A DNA stretch of 60,000 nucleotides. Origin: Takakia lepidozioides. Lineage: Eukaryota > Streptophyta > Takakiopsida > Takakiales > Takakiaceae. Under the pieces are notes generated by a model, which was not told the DNA's origin, searched no databases, and was given only the letters and a program-made list of their open reading frames with translations. The stretch is from positions 33,854,001 through 33,914,000 of the forward strand of contig CM060731.1 in NCBI GenBank assembly GCA_030704615.1. The letters are read 5' to 3'. A program made the position numbers and the translations under genes. Of this stretch, positions 32,143 through 41,231 are shown piece after piece. Numbering within the stretch: position 1 is the first letter of the stretch; each line of letters begins with the position of its first letter.

Positions 32143-32611
32143 GATTCCAGGATCCGGGTCGAAACATGTAGGGCCTACACTTCCTGCCAGGAAGAATGTC
32201 CCGTTCTTTGCGAGGGCCGACTTCATGACGAGCCCGGTGAAGGACTACTCCCTTCCTAGTTATGCAGCTAAACTCGCAAATACAGCGATTAGACGATGTG
32301 AGAATCCCAGTAAAGTAGAGCAGATTTTGGAGAGGGCTAGGGAGGACAGAAGGATAAGGAAAGAGTTGGCAACAGCTGAGACAGGTAGACGGGTGCGAAA
32401 GTTCATATGTGATTCAGCGGATGAGAGCGATGCAGACAGGGAGGACGACGAGCCAACGGAGGTGAGATGGTCGGTTCCGCAAGGTGAAGATGGGATTTTC
32501 GAAAGCCTGGCCAACGAGTAGTCCGCTGGAGATGAGAAAAGCAACGACGGGGTGGAGGCGGAGCAGGACAGTCAAGGACATGACGACGATAGTGATGATT
32601 TTCAAGATTAA
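32143..32611 (+). CDS. Exon 9: basic and acidic C-terminal tail
   Basis: Joined in phase after CAATACGA (donor GTGAGT) and acceptor TTATGTGCAG. It encodes a conserved-looking segment (VGPTLPARKNVPFFARADFM) and a charged helix. TAG at 32519-32521 interrupts it, but the same frame goes on for 30 acidic residues to TAA at 32609-32611, so the TAG may be a mutation or the true end. The AT-rich sequence after it may hold the polyadenylation signal. Confidence 0.55.
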
Positions 32612-32739
32612 TAGAATTTTCATGAACTCTCTGTACATTTAAATTCTATTCCAAAGTATATAAAGGAAATTCTCCCCGTTCTTCATGTCCCCTCTCCCAT
32701 TTGCCTCTCAACGACAACATCGTCCAAACCTGGTCCCTC

Positions 32740-33740
32740 CCAAAATCTGAAATGCGGCACCGCATCTCCAAAACCGGGGCAAGAACAATTTTCCGTTTCA
32801 TGGTTTGGACATCAGAAACTGTTCGGACAAACGGAAATGCGGTGCCGCATTTCCGTTTCCGACACGGCAGTTTTGCCGATTGCTAGCTCCTTCCATGGAG
32901 GTAAATGGAAATGCGGAGGTCGAACATGGAAATGCGGTGCCACATTTACCTTTTGGAGATGGACATTTCCCCAACTGCAGACCCATCGACGTTCTTGGGC
33001 TCCCCATTCCATGATGCTAGACGGGAATGCGGCACCGCATTCCATTGTCCAATAAGAAATTTCGATGACGTACATGGAAATGCGGCGCCGCATTTCCAAA
33101 ACGGACATCGGTGTTTGCCCAATTCCAGACCCTTTGACGGAAATGCGGCACCGCATTCCATCGTCCTATAAAAACTTACATTGTCCTATAAAAACTTTCG
33201 ATTGCCCAACATGAAAATGCGGTGCCGCATTTCGAAAATAGACATTGTTGTTTGTCCAATTCCAGACCCGTGTGGGCATTCCGTCTTGATGGACGGAAAT
33301 GCGGCACCGCATTCCATTGTCTGATTCGATATTTTGATGACAGACATGGAAATGCGGTGCCGCATTTCCAGAACTTCCATCGTTGTTTGTCCAATTCCAC
33401 ACCCTTCGACGGAAATGCGACACCGCATTCCATTGTGCTCTCCGGAAATGTTGTGCCGCATTTCATTGTCCGGTACGAAATTTCGATGACGGACATGGAA
33501 ATGCGGTGCCACTTTTCAAGTATGGACATGGACAAGCATTAGCGACTGGACATGCTTGGACAGTTCAAGGTCCAATATGGAAATGCGGCGCCGCATTTCA
33601 AATTCGAAGTATGGTAATGTCATGTCAGGAAATGAAATGTTGTACAGCATTTCCGGTACGACGACAATGGAGGAAAGGGAGCTGCCAAAAATCGCTGCAT
33701 GGAGAAAAATGAATTGTGTTGCCGAATTTCCGAGCTTCGG
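32740..33740. repeat. Palindromic satellite array (AATGCGGYRCCGCATT core), about 15 palindromes in 1 kb
   Basis: Palindromes such as GAAATGCGGTGCCGCATTTC occur at about 32749, 32833, 32928, 33023, 33076, 33139, 33213, 33294, 33349, 33411, 33443, 33497, 33579 and 33630, with a decayed one near 33710. Spacers are also shared (GTTTGTCCAATTCCAGACCC, ATTTCGATGACGGACATGG), giving a longer unit of about 140 bp with two palindromes each at 33076-33500. The array starts about 130 bp after the methyltransferase gene ends. No gene is seen within it. Confidence 0.9.
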
Positions 33741-34007
33741 CGTGTACATGTTTCCTACAACTCATACATGGATTTTCTTCACCTCAGGACTCTGATATCG
33801 CTGACTCTGGTATAGTCATATGGACAGACACATTGTACAAATGAGACCTCAAATTGTAAACAGTGGGCCAATTACGGCAGTTCTTGAACACGATGAAACA
33901 CAAGCACACAGAAGTGAGGTACGATGGGTTGTTTTATTGATCGAACACGGTGTCTCACATTTAGTAACTCCAGACAAATCTAAGCCCTTCCTCCTTCTAC
34001 ATGGGCG

Positions 34008-34625
34008 TCACCAAGTCGACGGAACTTCGATAGCCCTAAAAACAAGCTCATTACTGATGCGGCACCTCGAGGTAAACTGCAATGCGGTCGATCAAGTGCC
34101 CTTGGTGGAGCTGACGACAATGTCATGCCCATCAATGATACCACCATCATACATTGACAAGGTCACTGTGGGCCTCCTGTGCCCGTGCGATTCGTCTTCG
34201 CAACTCAACCGAATGTCTCCATACACTGGAAAAGCGGAGTGAACTCCACGAATATAGTTTTCCCCGGTGCCGTCCTCCCTGGTCCACTGGCAGCAGTTCC
34301 AGCGCCAAAGTGAGGCCGTGCGTGATCTGTCCGGCATCCCATTCCACCTTGGTATATTGAGGTCAACAATTTTCAGGACCCAAGGACCGCATTGACCCTC
34401 GCCCTCACCTTGCTCAAAGCGGTAATAGCCCTCCAGATACTCCATTGCGCGCAAAGACTCCCGCTTGATTTCAGAAGCGTCTGTGAAAACAGAGAGCCAG
34501 ACAATGATGTCTCCTGATTCTGGTTTGAACATAGCATAATCGTGGCCATGATAAGGGCAGTCAGCAGGATTTCGGCAACACGACATCCCTGAAAAAGAGT
34601 AGCGAAGTACGCTCAATGACAGCAA
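34008..34625 (-). pseudogene. Unknown protein, left member of a divergent paralogous pair, with in-frame stop
   Basis: The frame from about 34590 (after an acceptor-like TCTTTTTCAG) starts GMSCCRNPADCPYHGHDYAM. It contains LWRWNCCQWTREDGTGENY and MYDGGIIDGHDIVV, meets TGA at 34092-34094 and continues in frame to TGA at 34008-34010. The continuation (LQFTSRCRISNELVFRAIEV) matches the end of the paralogue at 34969-35774, so the first TGA is a disabling change. Cys, Trp and Tyr are abundant; there is no signal peptide or membrane segment in the visible part. The family is not recognised. Upstream exon(s) are uncertain. Confidence 0.6.
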
Positions 34626-35125
34626 CTCCCGGATGGAGGAGGCAGCAGCGCGGTGGCTGGAAGAAATTCAAGCAAACGCTGCAATTCCTCACAAACACTC
34701 CAAGGCACATTTAAATTTCCCCCCGACAGGAACCTGCACGGATGAAGATTGACTCATCCATGAATGTAGCCGTTTCAGTTTCCTTCCCTGCCATGCAAAC
34801 TATGGGCAGTAAGTGCCGGGTGGGCCTATAGCCACTCGAGACGACGAAGTCCATCCCCCCTTCAATGTAAATGCGGCGCCGAATTTCCATCCGGGGGATG
34901 GACTTCGGTGGCAGATTTCAAACTATACCCCTGGATGAGAAAGACGTATCGGTTCATCCACCGCTGGCGTGATGAACACGTTACACGATGATTGGTGGGT
35001 ACTTGTGACCCAGATGCTCCATTTATTGGAGCCCGCACTGCTCTTCCGCTTCTCATCATTTCGAAAATCTAAGGGCTTCATTGCTGTCCGCAAGGTCATT
35101 GTCATCGGCATCAAAGACGTCCTCA
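34626..35125. other. Region between the divergent paralogues
   Basis: Probably holds the first exons or promoters of both genes: a weak frame on the plus strand (34969 onward, QMLHLLEPALLFRF) has a partial counterpart on the minus strand (EELQRLLEFLPATALL). One hybrid palindrome, AAATGCGGCGCCGAATTTCC, lies at 34869-34888. It combines the arm types of the two palindrome arrays. Confidence 0.4.
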
Positions 35126-35774
35126 GGTCCTCCTTTGCAAGGATGTCGTGCTTCCGGAACCGGGACGACTGCCCTTATGGAGGCATCGATTATGCAATGT
35201 ATTCGGCCACATTGGGAGACATCGTTATCTGGTACACAGAAATGAATATGTCTCTTCTTCCACAGTTACTGGTGCAAAAAGAAAAATTATTATAATTTTT
35301 TATTAAGATTACACAGAAGATACTGGTTCGAATGTGGAAACATTGTCCGCTTTTGAGTATCTCCCAGGCCAGTACGCCTTCGAGCGGGGTGACGATCTTG
35401 CTCTGAGGAGTCCGTGGCTCCTGCGCATCCTTGATTCCGATTTTCCCAGCTACGACGGGCATCCATGCAGAAGAATGCGCACTGCTATGCTGTTGCGGTG
35501 GAACTGCTGCCAGTGGACGTGGGTGGACTCCATCGGAGAGACTTATACTCCTGAAGGAGTGCGCTCATCTTCTCCATTGTATGGGGACATTCGCATTGGT
35601 GTGGAGGACGAAAACGTGAAGCTTTCCATATTCGATGGTGGTATGATTGAAGGGCAGAACATTGTGGTGAACATCAACGGGGGCGGTACAACGGCTGCAA
35701 TCCAGTTTACCTGGAGGAGCCCGATGACTCATGAGCTTGTTCTCAGAGCAGTCGAAGTCCCATTAACAACGTGA
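35126..35774 (+). pseudogene. Unknown protein, right member of the divergent pair, with 77-bp insertion
   Basis: Frames 35141-35241 and 35319-35774 give MSCFRNRDDCPYGGIDYAM, then FEYLPGQYAFERG, LLRWNCCQWTWVDSIGETY, FDGGMIEGQNIVVNI and FTWRSPMTHELVLRAVEVPL. About half of the residues match the left paralogue. A 77-bp insertion with a stop and a frameshift separates the two parts. Function is unknown; the invariant WNCCQW and DCPY-x-G-x-DYAM would be the signature of the family. Confidence 0.6.
35233..35318. mobile_element. 77-bp insertion flanked by 9-bp direct repeats (TACACAGAA)
   Basis: TACACAGAA at 35233-35241 recurs at 35310-35318, and the sequence between is absent from the paralogue. 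The insert is A/T-rich and has no clear inverted ends. A 9-bp duplication is typical of MULE-type insertion, so this may be a tiny non-autonomous insert or a footprint. An intron is less likely, since the GTACAC...TTAAG junction would create a stop. Confidence 0.5.
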
Positions 35775-36089
35775 CTTGTATTCAGAAGGCACAGGGCTAA
35801 AGATTTGTTTGCACAATCAGCACAGTAGACGTGCTTCAAATGCAATTCATGTGGATCAACAAAAACCCCATTGTGTCTGATCTTTTTGTTCTATTCTATA
35901 TCCATCGTTCCCAGAATGCATCATTCCTCATTTCGTTTGCGATTGGGAGTGTGGGTGGATTTTGCAAGTGGCTGGTAAGCTGAAATGGGCCCCCATTGTC
36001 CAGAGCAGTAGCACCCTACCATTCGCGAAACATTGCTTTTCAATATGAAATTCTAAAAAACATTGCCGAACCTCCTTCATCGGGAGGTC
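35775..36089. other. No gene seen
   Basis: Unique sequence after the right paralogue; a possible 3' UTR followed by spacer. Confidence 0.4.
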
Positions 36090-36223
36090 CTTCTCCCCCT
36101 ATGACCGTGACACCCTAAACCCTATTCCCGTGGACACTCATTTCCAGAAAATAGTCCTGCTCATGTTTTTTTCGACACTTACGACTCTGCTCATGGCTCA
36201 TGGCTCATGAAATAGCAGCCCCC
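36090..36223 (-). mobile_element. End of a second F-type DNA transposon (element G)
   Basis: Read on the minus strand from 36223: GGGGGCTGCTATTTCATGAG with further CATGAGC units, then a stretch corresponding to the inside left end of transposon F (CGGGAATAGGGTTTAGGG compared with CGGAAATAGGGTTAGG). The other end is not found in the window, so the limits are unknown; the palindrome array (32740-33740) and the paralogue pair may belong to it. Confidence 0.6.
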
Positions 36224-36841
36224 GTGAAAAAGCAAGTATAAAGCAAATTCCCAGAGACATGTTTACCAATGATATATGTCTCGCTGGTAGTCGTTGAGAA
36301 ACAAGGCTCTTAAGCTTTGCCCACAAACTCAACATCAAATGAGTGTTGAATTGGGGGGTATGACACATAACCCTGCAATCCAGCAACTTCTCACGATTTA
36401 GAAAAGACCTTTCAAAAATGAAGAAAATGAAGAGATTGAAAGAGAACTATGTGGTTCAGGGCTGGATTAAATGGGGCAGCTTGGCATCAGATGGGCCTTG
36501 GGTTGCTGCCTACAGTGAAACAGAGAATATGGCATGCTACTGGAGGCATATCAATCGCATATCAATCCTCCTTGTCCACAACTGATAGACCTCTAGAGCT
36601 GGCACCAACAACAATCCATATTTTTCATCTAGGCCATCATCATTGCCAAAGTAAATTTGCCCCTACCTCTCTTGACATAAGATGCCTCTATTCTCACTGT
36701 GGAATTACAATGGGAGAACCATGCACTGGTATGAATAGACTCTTACCCTCGACAAATGGGGAGAGAGGAGAAGAGAATGGAGGTACCGCCGCCCTCAACA
36801 GTTGGTGGTTTTTTGGGGAAATGACATAGTGAATGCCTATA

Positions 36842-37113
36842 ATTACTTGTAGGGCCTCCCTCCTATGACAACCATGTTGGGCATATCCTGCGATCATTGC
36901 ATTCCAAGACACCACATCTTGTTCGGCCATATCATCGAACACTCCCTTGTCATCCTTGATGCTACCACATTCAAACTACATGTCCACCCAGGTAGAGTTT
37001 AGAACAAATACCTCTCGTACTATTCCCATTTTGAGGCTGTCCAATTTCAGGGCTACCAAGCTCGCACATTCATTGCAAATGCAACCAATTGTGACCTTGT
37101 CCGGCTTCGGCAT
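36842..37113 (-). pseudogene. Pentatricopeptide repeat (PPR) protein fragment
   Basis: The minus-strand frame gives KPDKVTIGCICNECASLVAL, a stretch resembling the linker helices, a TAG at 36976-36978 and then [20 protein letters not shown] and [13 protein letters not shown]. These are the consensus residues of plant PLS-type PPR repeats. Only about two repeats remain, with a stop inside, so it is a relic. PPR proteins act on organellar RNA. The sequence either side (36224-36841 and 37114-37268) shows no other gene. Confidence 0.75.
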
Positions 37114-37735
37114 CACTAAAAGAACTAGTTGTATAGTCAAATACCAATGTCATGAAGGGGGGGGATGTATCAAATTGTACACTTGAAGACTGTAAACAAG
37201 GACGACGTTTACAAGTCAGTTTGAAGTTTGCAAACTGCATGACTCAATGAAGTATGCTACGTACTACTTGTTAGAGGGCTGCTTGGGACTTAGACACTTT
37301 TACGGGTTCTGTGGGGTACCCTTAATTTTTGCGCAGACTGAGACCAACAAGAGCCTTAGGGGTGGCAGGCGCTGACTTTAGGGAGGTTAGACAGCCAGTC
37401 TTAGCCCGACACAGCTTCGCACAACCAGTCACAGCTCGGCACAGCTTGACACAGCCTGTCACAGTACATAGGGAACAGTTATCATTGACAGGGAATGACT
37501 GTGTGGGAACGATATCTACAGAGGGAACGTGTTACTTCAGGGGTGACGGTTAGTTAGTTAGGTGGTTAGAACAGCTTGCGGGTAGATTAGGCAGGGCGGC
37601 AACAGGAAGGGGGCTTCTGGAGGATCACTTCTTGAGGAGGAGACGTAACGGAGAGCGGAAACAGTGAAGGGGAGATGATGACTTGATTGAGGCTTAATTC
37701 ATGCAAGCTGTAGAATTATACAGGAGAGCCAGCCA

Positions 37736-39371
37736 CAGGAGTAGACAACCAATTACCTGATGCGAGTTTATTTGCAGTGGAGGTGAAGGGAAGTGCAGAT
37801 GACTGGTTGCAGATACTACTTTACTCATGGTCAGTGCCCACCTAGTTATGGGAAGAAGCAGAGGAAGAGAATCGCTATCAAGGCTCTACCTTATACTATG
37901 GTAGGGGGCAGAATGTATAAGCTAGGACCTGATGGAGTACTTAAACGATGCTTGTACCACCATGAAGTAAATAAAGTTTTGGAGGAAGTTCATAAAGGAG
38001 TGGCTGGAGGTCATTTTGGAGAAGAGACTACCAGTAGAAAGATACTACTTGCAGGTTACTGGTGGCCTACTTTGTTCAAGGCTGTACACAAGTATTGTAA
38101 GAGTTGTGATGAGTGTCAGAGGCTAGGACCATTGCAGAGATCTGGGAAGATGGCTTTGCATCCTACGATGCCTACTGAATCATTTCAGAAATGGGGACTA
38201 GACTTTGTTGGACCAATTAACCCACCAGCCAAGAATACACAGAACAAGTATATAATCACAGCCACTGATTATACTACAAAGTGGGTGGAAGCTAAAGCTC
38301 TGAGGGACAACACAGCTAAGTCCACAGCAAGGTTCCTGTATGAGAACATACTTACACGATTTGGCTGTACCCTGGAATTTATCAATGACCAGGGAAGTCA
38401 CTTCATTAATGAGACCATAGAACTCTTGACTAAAGAGTTCATGATTGTGCATAGGAAGAGTACAACTTATTACCCACAGGGTAATGGGCAGATAGAGGCT
38501 ACCAACAAAATACTATGTACTATCTTGGCTAAGATAGTCAATGCAAACAGAACAGATTGGGATACAAAGCTGCTGACAGCTTTGTGGTCATACAGGACTT
38601 CATATAAAGTCACCACTAAGTATACACCATTCCAATTAGTTTATGGAATGGAAGCTTTACTTCTAGTGGAATTCCTGTTACATGAGAACTGAATGGGGAA
38701 GGAGAATGGAATTGGAAGATTCAATTAAGGTCAGAATTCAGATGAAGAGGAATGATCAGTTTTATGAAGGTAAATTAAAGACTTTTAAGACGGGAGATTT
38801 GGTTTTGTGGTTGCAAAAGAAGGGGAAGATTAAGGCTTCTAAGCTTAAATCACCATGGAAAGGACCTTATGTCATACAGAAGATGTATGATAACAACACC
38901 GCCATGTTACAAACCATTAACAAAGAGATGTTGGGAAGAGTCAATGCCAATAAGTTGAAGGGATACAGTGTTATCCATGACAAACCATTGCGGCACGACT
39001 TGCATATTGAAACACAGAAACAGTCACGAGCTGCACCGGTAATACCAACGGAGCATGAAACACTTGTCGTAAAGCCGATTGTGTATGGCCTGAGCGGAGA
39101 ACATGGGTGTTCGCATAGTTATCACAGCCCACCACAGCATCACACAGCCTATCACAGCCCACCACAGTGCCACACAGTTTATCACAGCCCACCACAGTTT
39201 GACACAGCCTGTCACAGCCCAACACAACCCACGCGGGTTACACAGTCCATAGGGTCAGTGACAGGTGGACGTGGGTTAACGTCCGGAAAGTGGCCGGCGG
39301 AAGAAATGACAGCTTGGAAGGCAAACGCGAAGAACTGCCACGCGGACAGGGAAAGACGGAGGAAGGTCTAG
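37736..39371 (+). pseudogene. Element E integrase and decapeptide tail
   Basis: The frame covers HHEVNKVLEEVHKGVAGGHF, CKSCDECQRLG, GLDFVGPINPP, INDQGSHF and the Glu in YPQGNGQIEATN, then shifts near 38685 (with a small deletion of the HELYHVEEV segment) into the C-terminal integrase part. The tail has about four units of type TAYHSPPQHH, fewer than in A, and ends at 39371. Confidence 0.8.
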
Positions 39372-39799
39372 AAACAAACACGTGGTCGCCAGGGCGAAGC
39401 ACACCGCAGTGCATATATTGCAAAAGCGGGTGTCATCATGCAAGAAGACAAATTGGGCCGTCAAAGTACCTACCCGGTACATCAACCCAAACTATTTGTG
39501 GGCCCATTAATGCATTCAGGGCAAGGGTAACGGAACCCTTTATGAGTATATAAAAGGGGGATCTTTGCTACATGTGCTATCCTAGTGGACATTCCAGGGG
39601 GGAAAGTCCACGGAGGGGAGTTAAATTAAGAAGTTACCCAAGGAGGCAACAGCCAATCACGAGCGAGAATTACATGAAGATGGTTTCCTCCAAGAAACAA
39701 GAGCAAGAAATTAGCAGGATTATGAGCGCGAGAGTCGGGGTGGCTCCGAATAACCAACGTCTTGGCAGGAGAGGCAATCAAAGCTATAGCTTTGTAGCT

Positions 39800-40948
39800 A
39801 TGGCAGATATTACAGATTACACGCTCGCTTTACTCCTCACGCAGTGGCACAAGGACGGACGGGTTCAGAGTACATTCTCTCTCACTCGATACTTGCAAGC
39901 CCCACAGGCTTACACACACTTACCCGTTCCATTCTGTGCCAACCATACCTTTATGCTCTGTGCCCTGCAAGCTTTTCTTCAGCTGTTTCAAACAAGGCCT
40001 TTTTGTTTGTTTAGAGTGAAGAGAGTGAGGAGAACGGAGGATATCAGGGTGAAGAGCACCACGATACTGCAGAAACAAACAATTGCTACACCACAGGCAG
40101 TGCAGCTGCTGAGGGAGTTGCGATTGGAAGGGCTGCTACGCAAGGAATGGTCATTGCATCATCGGCAGTATATGCTTCAGTTTCTTCAGAACTTTGAGCC
40201 TAGGACGAGAGTAACCCAGGTGAGGGGAGTAGATATAGAAATTACTCCCCAGTACCTGCAGCAATTGTTCGAATTGCCATCGGGTCATGTGGATGTGGAT
40301 GAGCACAGGGCAAGATTGCAGATAGGAAATCTGTTCCAAGAAGGGAGTTTCTTTAAGACTCAAGGTTACGCTTGCACCAAAGCCGAGTACCCAGGGCTCA
40401 AAGAAGTTGGCCAAATACTGAACGTTCTGTTTGCCATGAAACAGAACCAACAGTATTTGAGCAAGTCATTCACAGAGGAGATACTGAAAGCCTTGCGAGG
40501 AGAGGATGTAGCTTGGGCAGAGTTAATGTACAATGGTCTAGTGGAAGAAATGAAGAGGTTACAGGGCACTGCTGCTAAGTCTCCGATCATCGTGTCTGGC
40601 CCAGTCATTGCTCAGATCATTCTTGACTCTTGCATACTTGATGCACAAGAACGTAAGGAGATGAGAGTGTTTGAGGCAGCAACAACTGCAATGGAGGAGC
40701 AGGGTTCTTCACATAGTGAGGGGGGACTGGCAGAGCAACACCAGTCTAAGAGACAGAAGAGGGGTATGATTGTAGTGGCAGATCCATTGGTTTCAAGAAA
40801 GCCGCAAGATGATGATGTTTCCCAAGCTCTTGTGCAGGATGGGGCACAGCAGCACAAAGAGCTGTTATTACTAAAAGCACGACCTTTGGAGAGGGAAGAA
40901 GAAGTCACTTTGGTACCACAGCCATCAAACCCAACACAAATTCCATGA
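39800..40948 (+). pseudogene. Element E accessory ORF (aORF), 3'-truncated
   Basis: From the ATG at 39800 (MADITDYTLALLLTQWHKDG) the frame runs for 382 codons. It is open and closely similar to residues 1-390 of the A aORF, including LQKQTIATPQA, YLQQLFELPSGHV, YACTKAEYPGLKEVGQ and AKSPIIVSGPVIAQIILDS. It breaks off where the element is truncated. The excess of conserved residues over synonymous-looking changes suggests the protein was under selection while the elements were active. Confidence 0.7.
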
Positions 40949-41058
40949 GGGAGGGACCATGTGCGTGAGGGTTCCTCCAAGTCAATGTTCACAGGGAACA
41001 GTCCACAGGAATTCTGTATACTCGTATATTCTACATCACCATAATCCAAAGAGATTAC

Positions 41059-41231
41059 CTTAGCACCTGTCTCATCATCCACGACCTCAGCTTTGAACTT
41101 AACAAAGCCCACGCGCTGCCCGAACATGTCTACACTCTGCTCCTCAAACACCACACCACAAAGCCCTTCATAGAGTCAAATCCCTTGAGTACTTGAAGGG
41201 TCCAAGGATTCAAAGCACTCCTTGATATAAT
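41059..41231 (-). pseudogene. Single exon resembling plant Nudix hydrolase 14 (ADP-sugar diphosphatase)
   Basis: A minus-strand exon between an acceptor (TTTTTGCCTTGCAG) and a donor (GTAATC) encodes QSVDMFGQRVGFVKFKAEVV and DDETGAK. This closely resembles the segment just before the Nudix domain in plant NUDT14-type proteins. A TGA at 41176-41178 interrupts the front half. The following exon with the Nudix box should lie below 41059 but that DNA is element E, so the gene is truncated by it or the join is a rearrangement. Identification is from memory of the family. Confidence 0.45.

Larger units (their letters stand above)
21154..32611 (+). pseudogene. ParB-like / beta-class DNA methyltransferase-like gene, copy 1 (nine exons, retrotransposon in intron 7)
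   Basis: Exons inferred from GT-AG sites that keep one frame and match copy 2: 21154-21968, 22081-22270, 22371-22655, 22737-22856, 22940-23157, 23304-24421, 24518-24781, 31841-32036, 32143-32611. Introns are about 80-146 bp, except intron 7, which holds element C. The product would be about 1,200 residues: a ParB-like domain in exon 1, an unassigned middle, a basic/acidic linker, a methyltransferase domain split over exons 6-8 and an acidic tail. Joined ParB-like and N4/N6 methylase domains are common in bacteria and phages; here the gene has eukaryotic introns. Disablements are TAA at 23416-23418, a frameshift at the G7 run 23867-23873, missing bases near 24042 and 24751, and TAG at 32519-32521. 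No biochemical activity can be claimed. Confidence 0.7.
37269..40948 (+). mobile_element. Element E: internally deleted copy of the A family
   Basis: Starts with the LTR head TGTTAGAGGGCTGCTTGGGA and its GGCTGTG-type repeat (37380-37460). The LTR or leader is joined near 37735 directly to the end of RNase H (GEPATGVDNQLPDASLF), so the PBS, gag, protease and RT are missing. Integrase, decapeptide tail and the first 380 residues of the aORF follow; similarity to A stops near 40930 and no 3' LTR is seen. It is diverged from A and B by perhaps 10%, so it is an older insertion. Confidence 0.8.

Noticed and set aside
32740-33740. Regularly spaced palindromes as a CRISPR-like array
   Set aside because: Spacers are themselves repeated and irregular in length, there are no cas genes, and the setting is eukaryotic.
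35232-35307. Intron (GTACAC to TTAAG) in the right paralogue
   Set aside because: Splicing there would create TGA at the junction; the 9-bp direct repeats fit an insertion better.
36111-36126. Telomere-like CCCTAAACCCTA
   Set aside because: Less than two units, and it matches the subterminal part of transposon F (CCTAACCCTATTTCCG), so it is transposon sequence.
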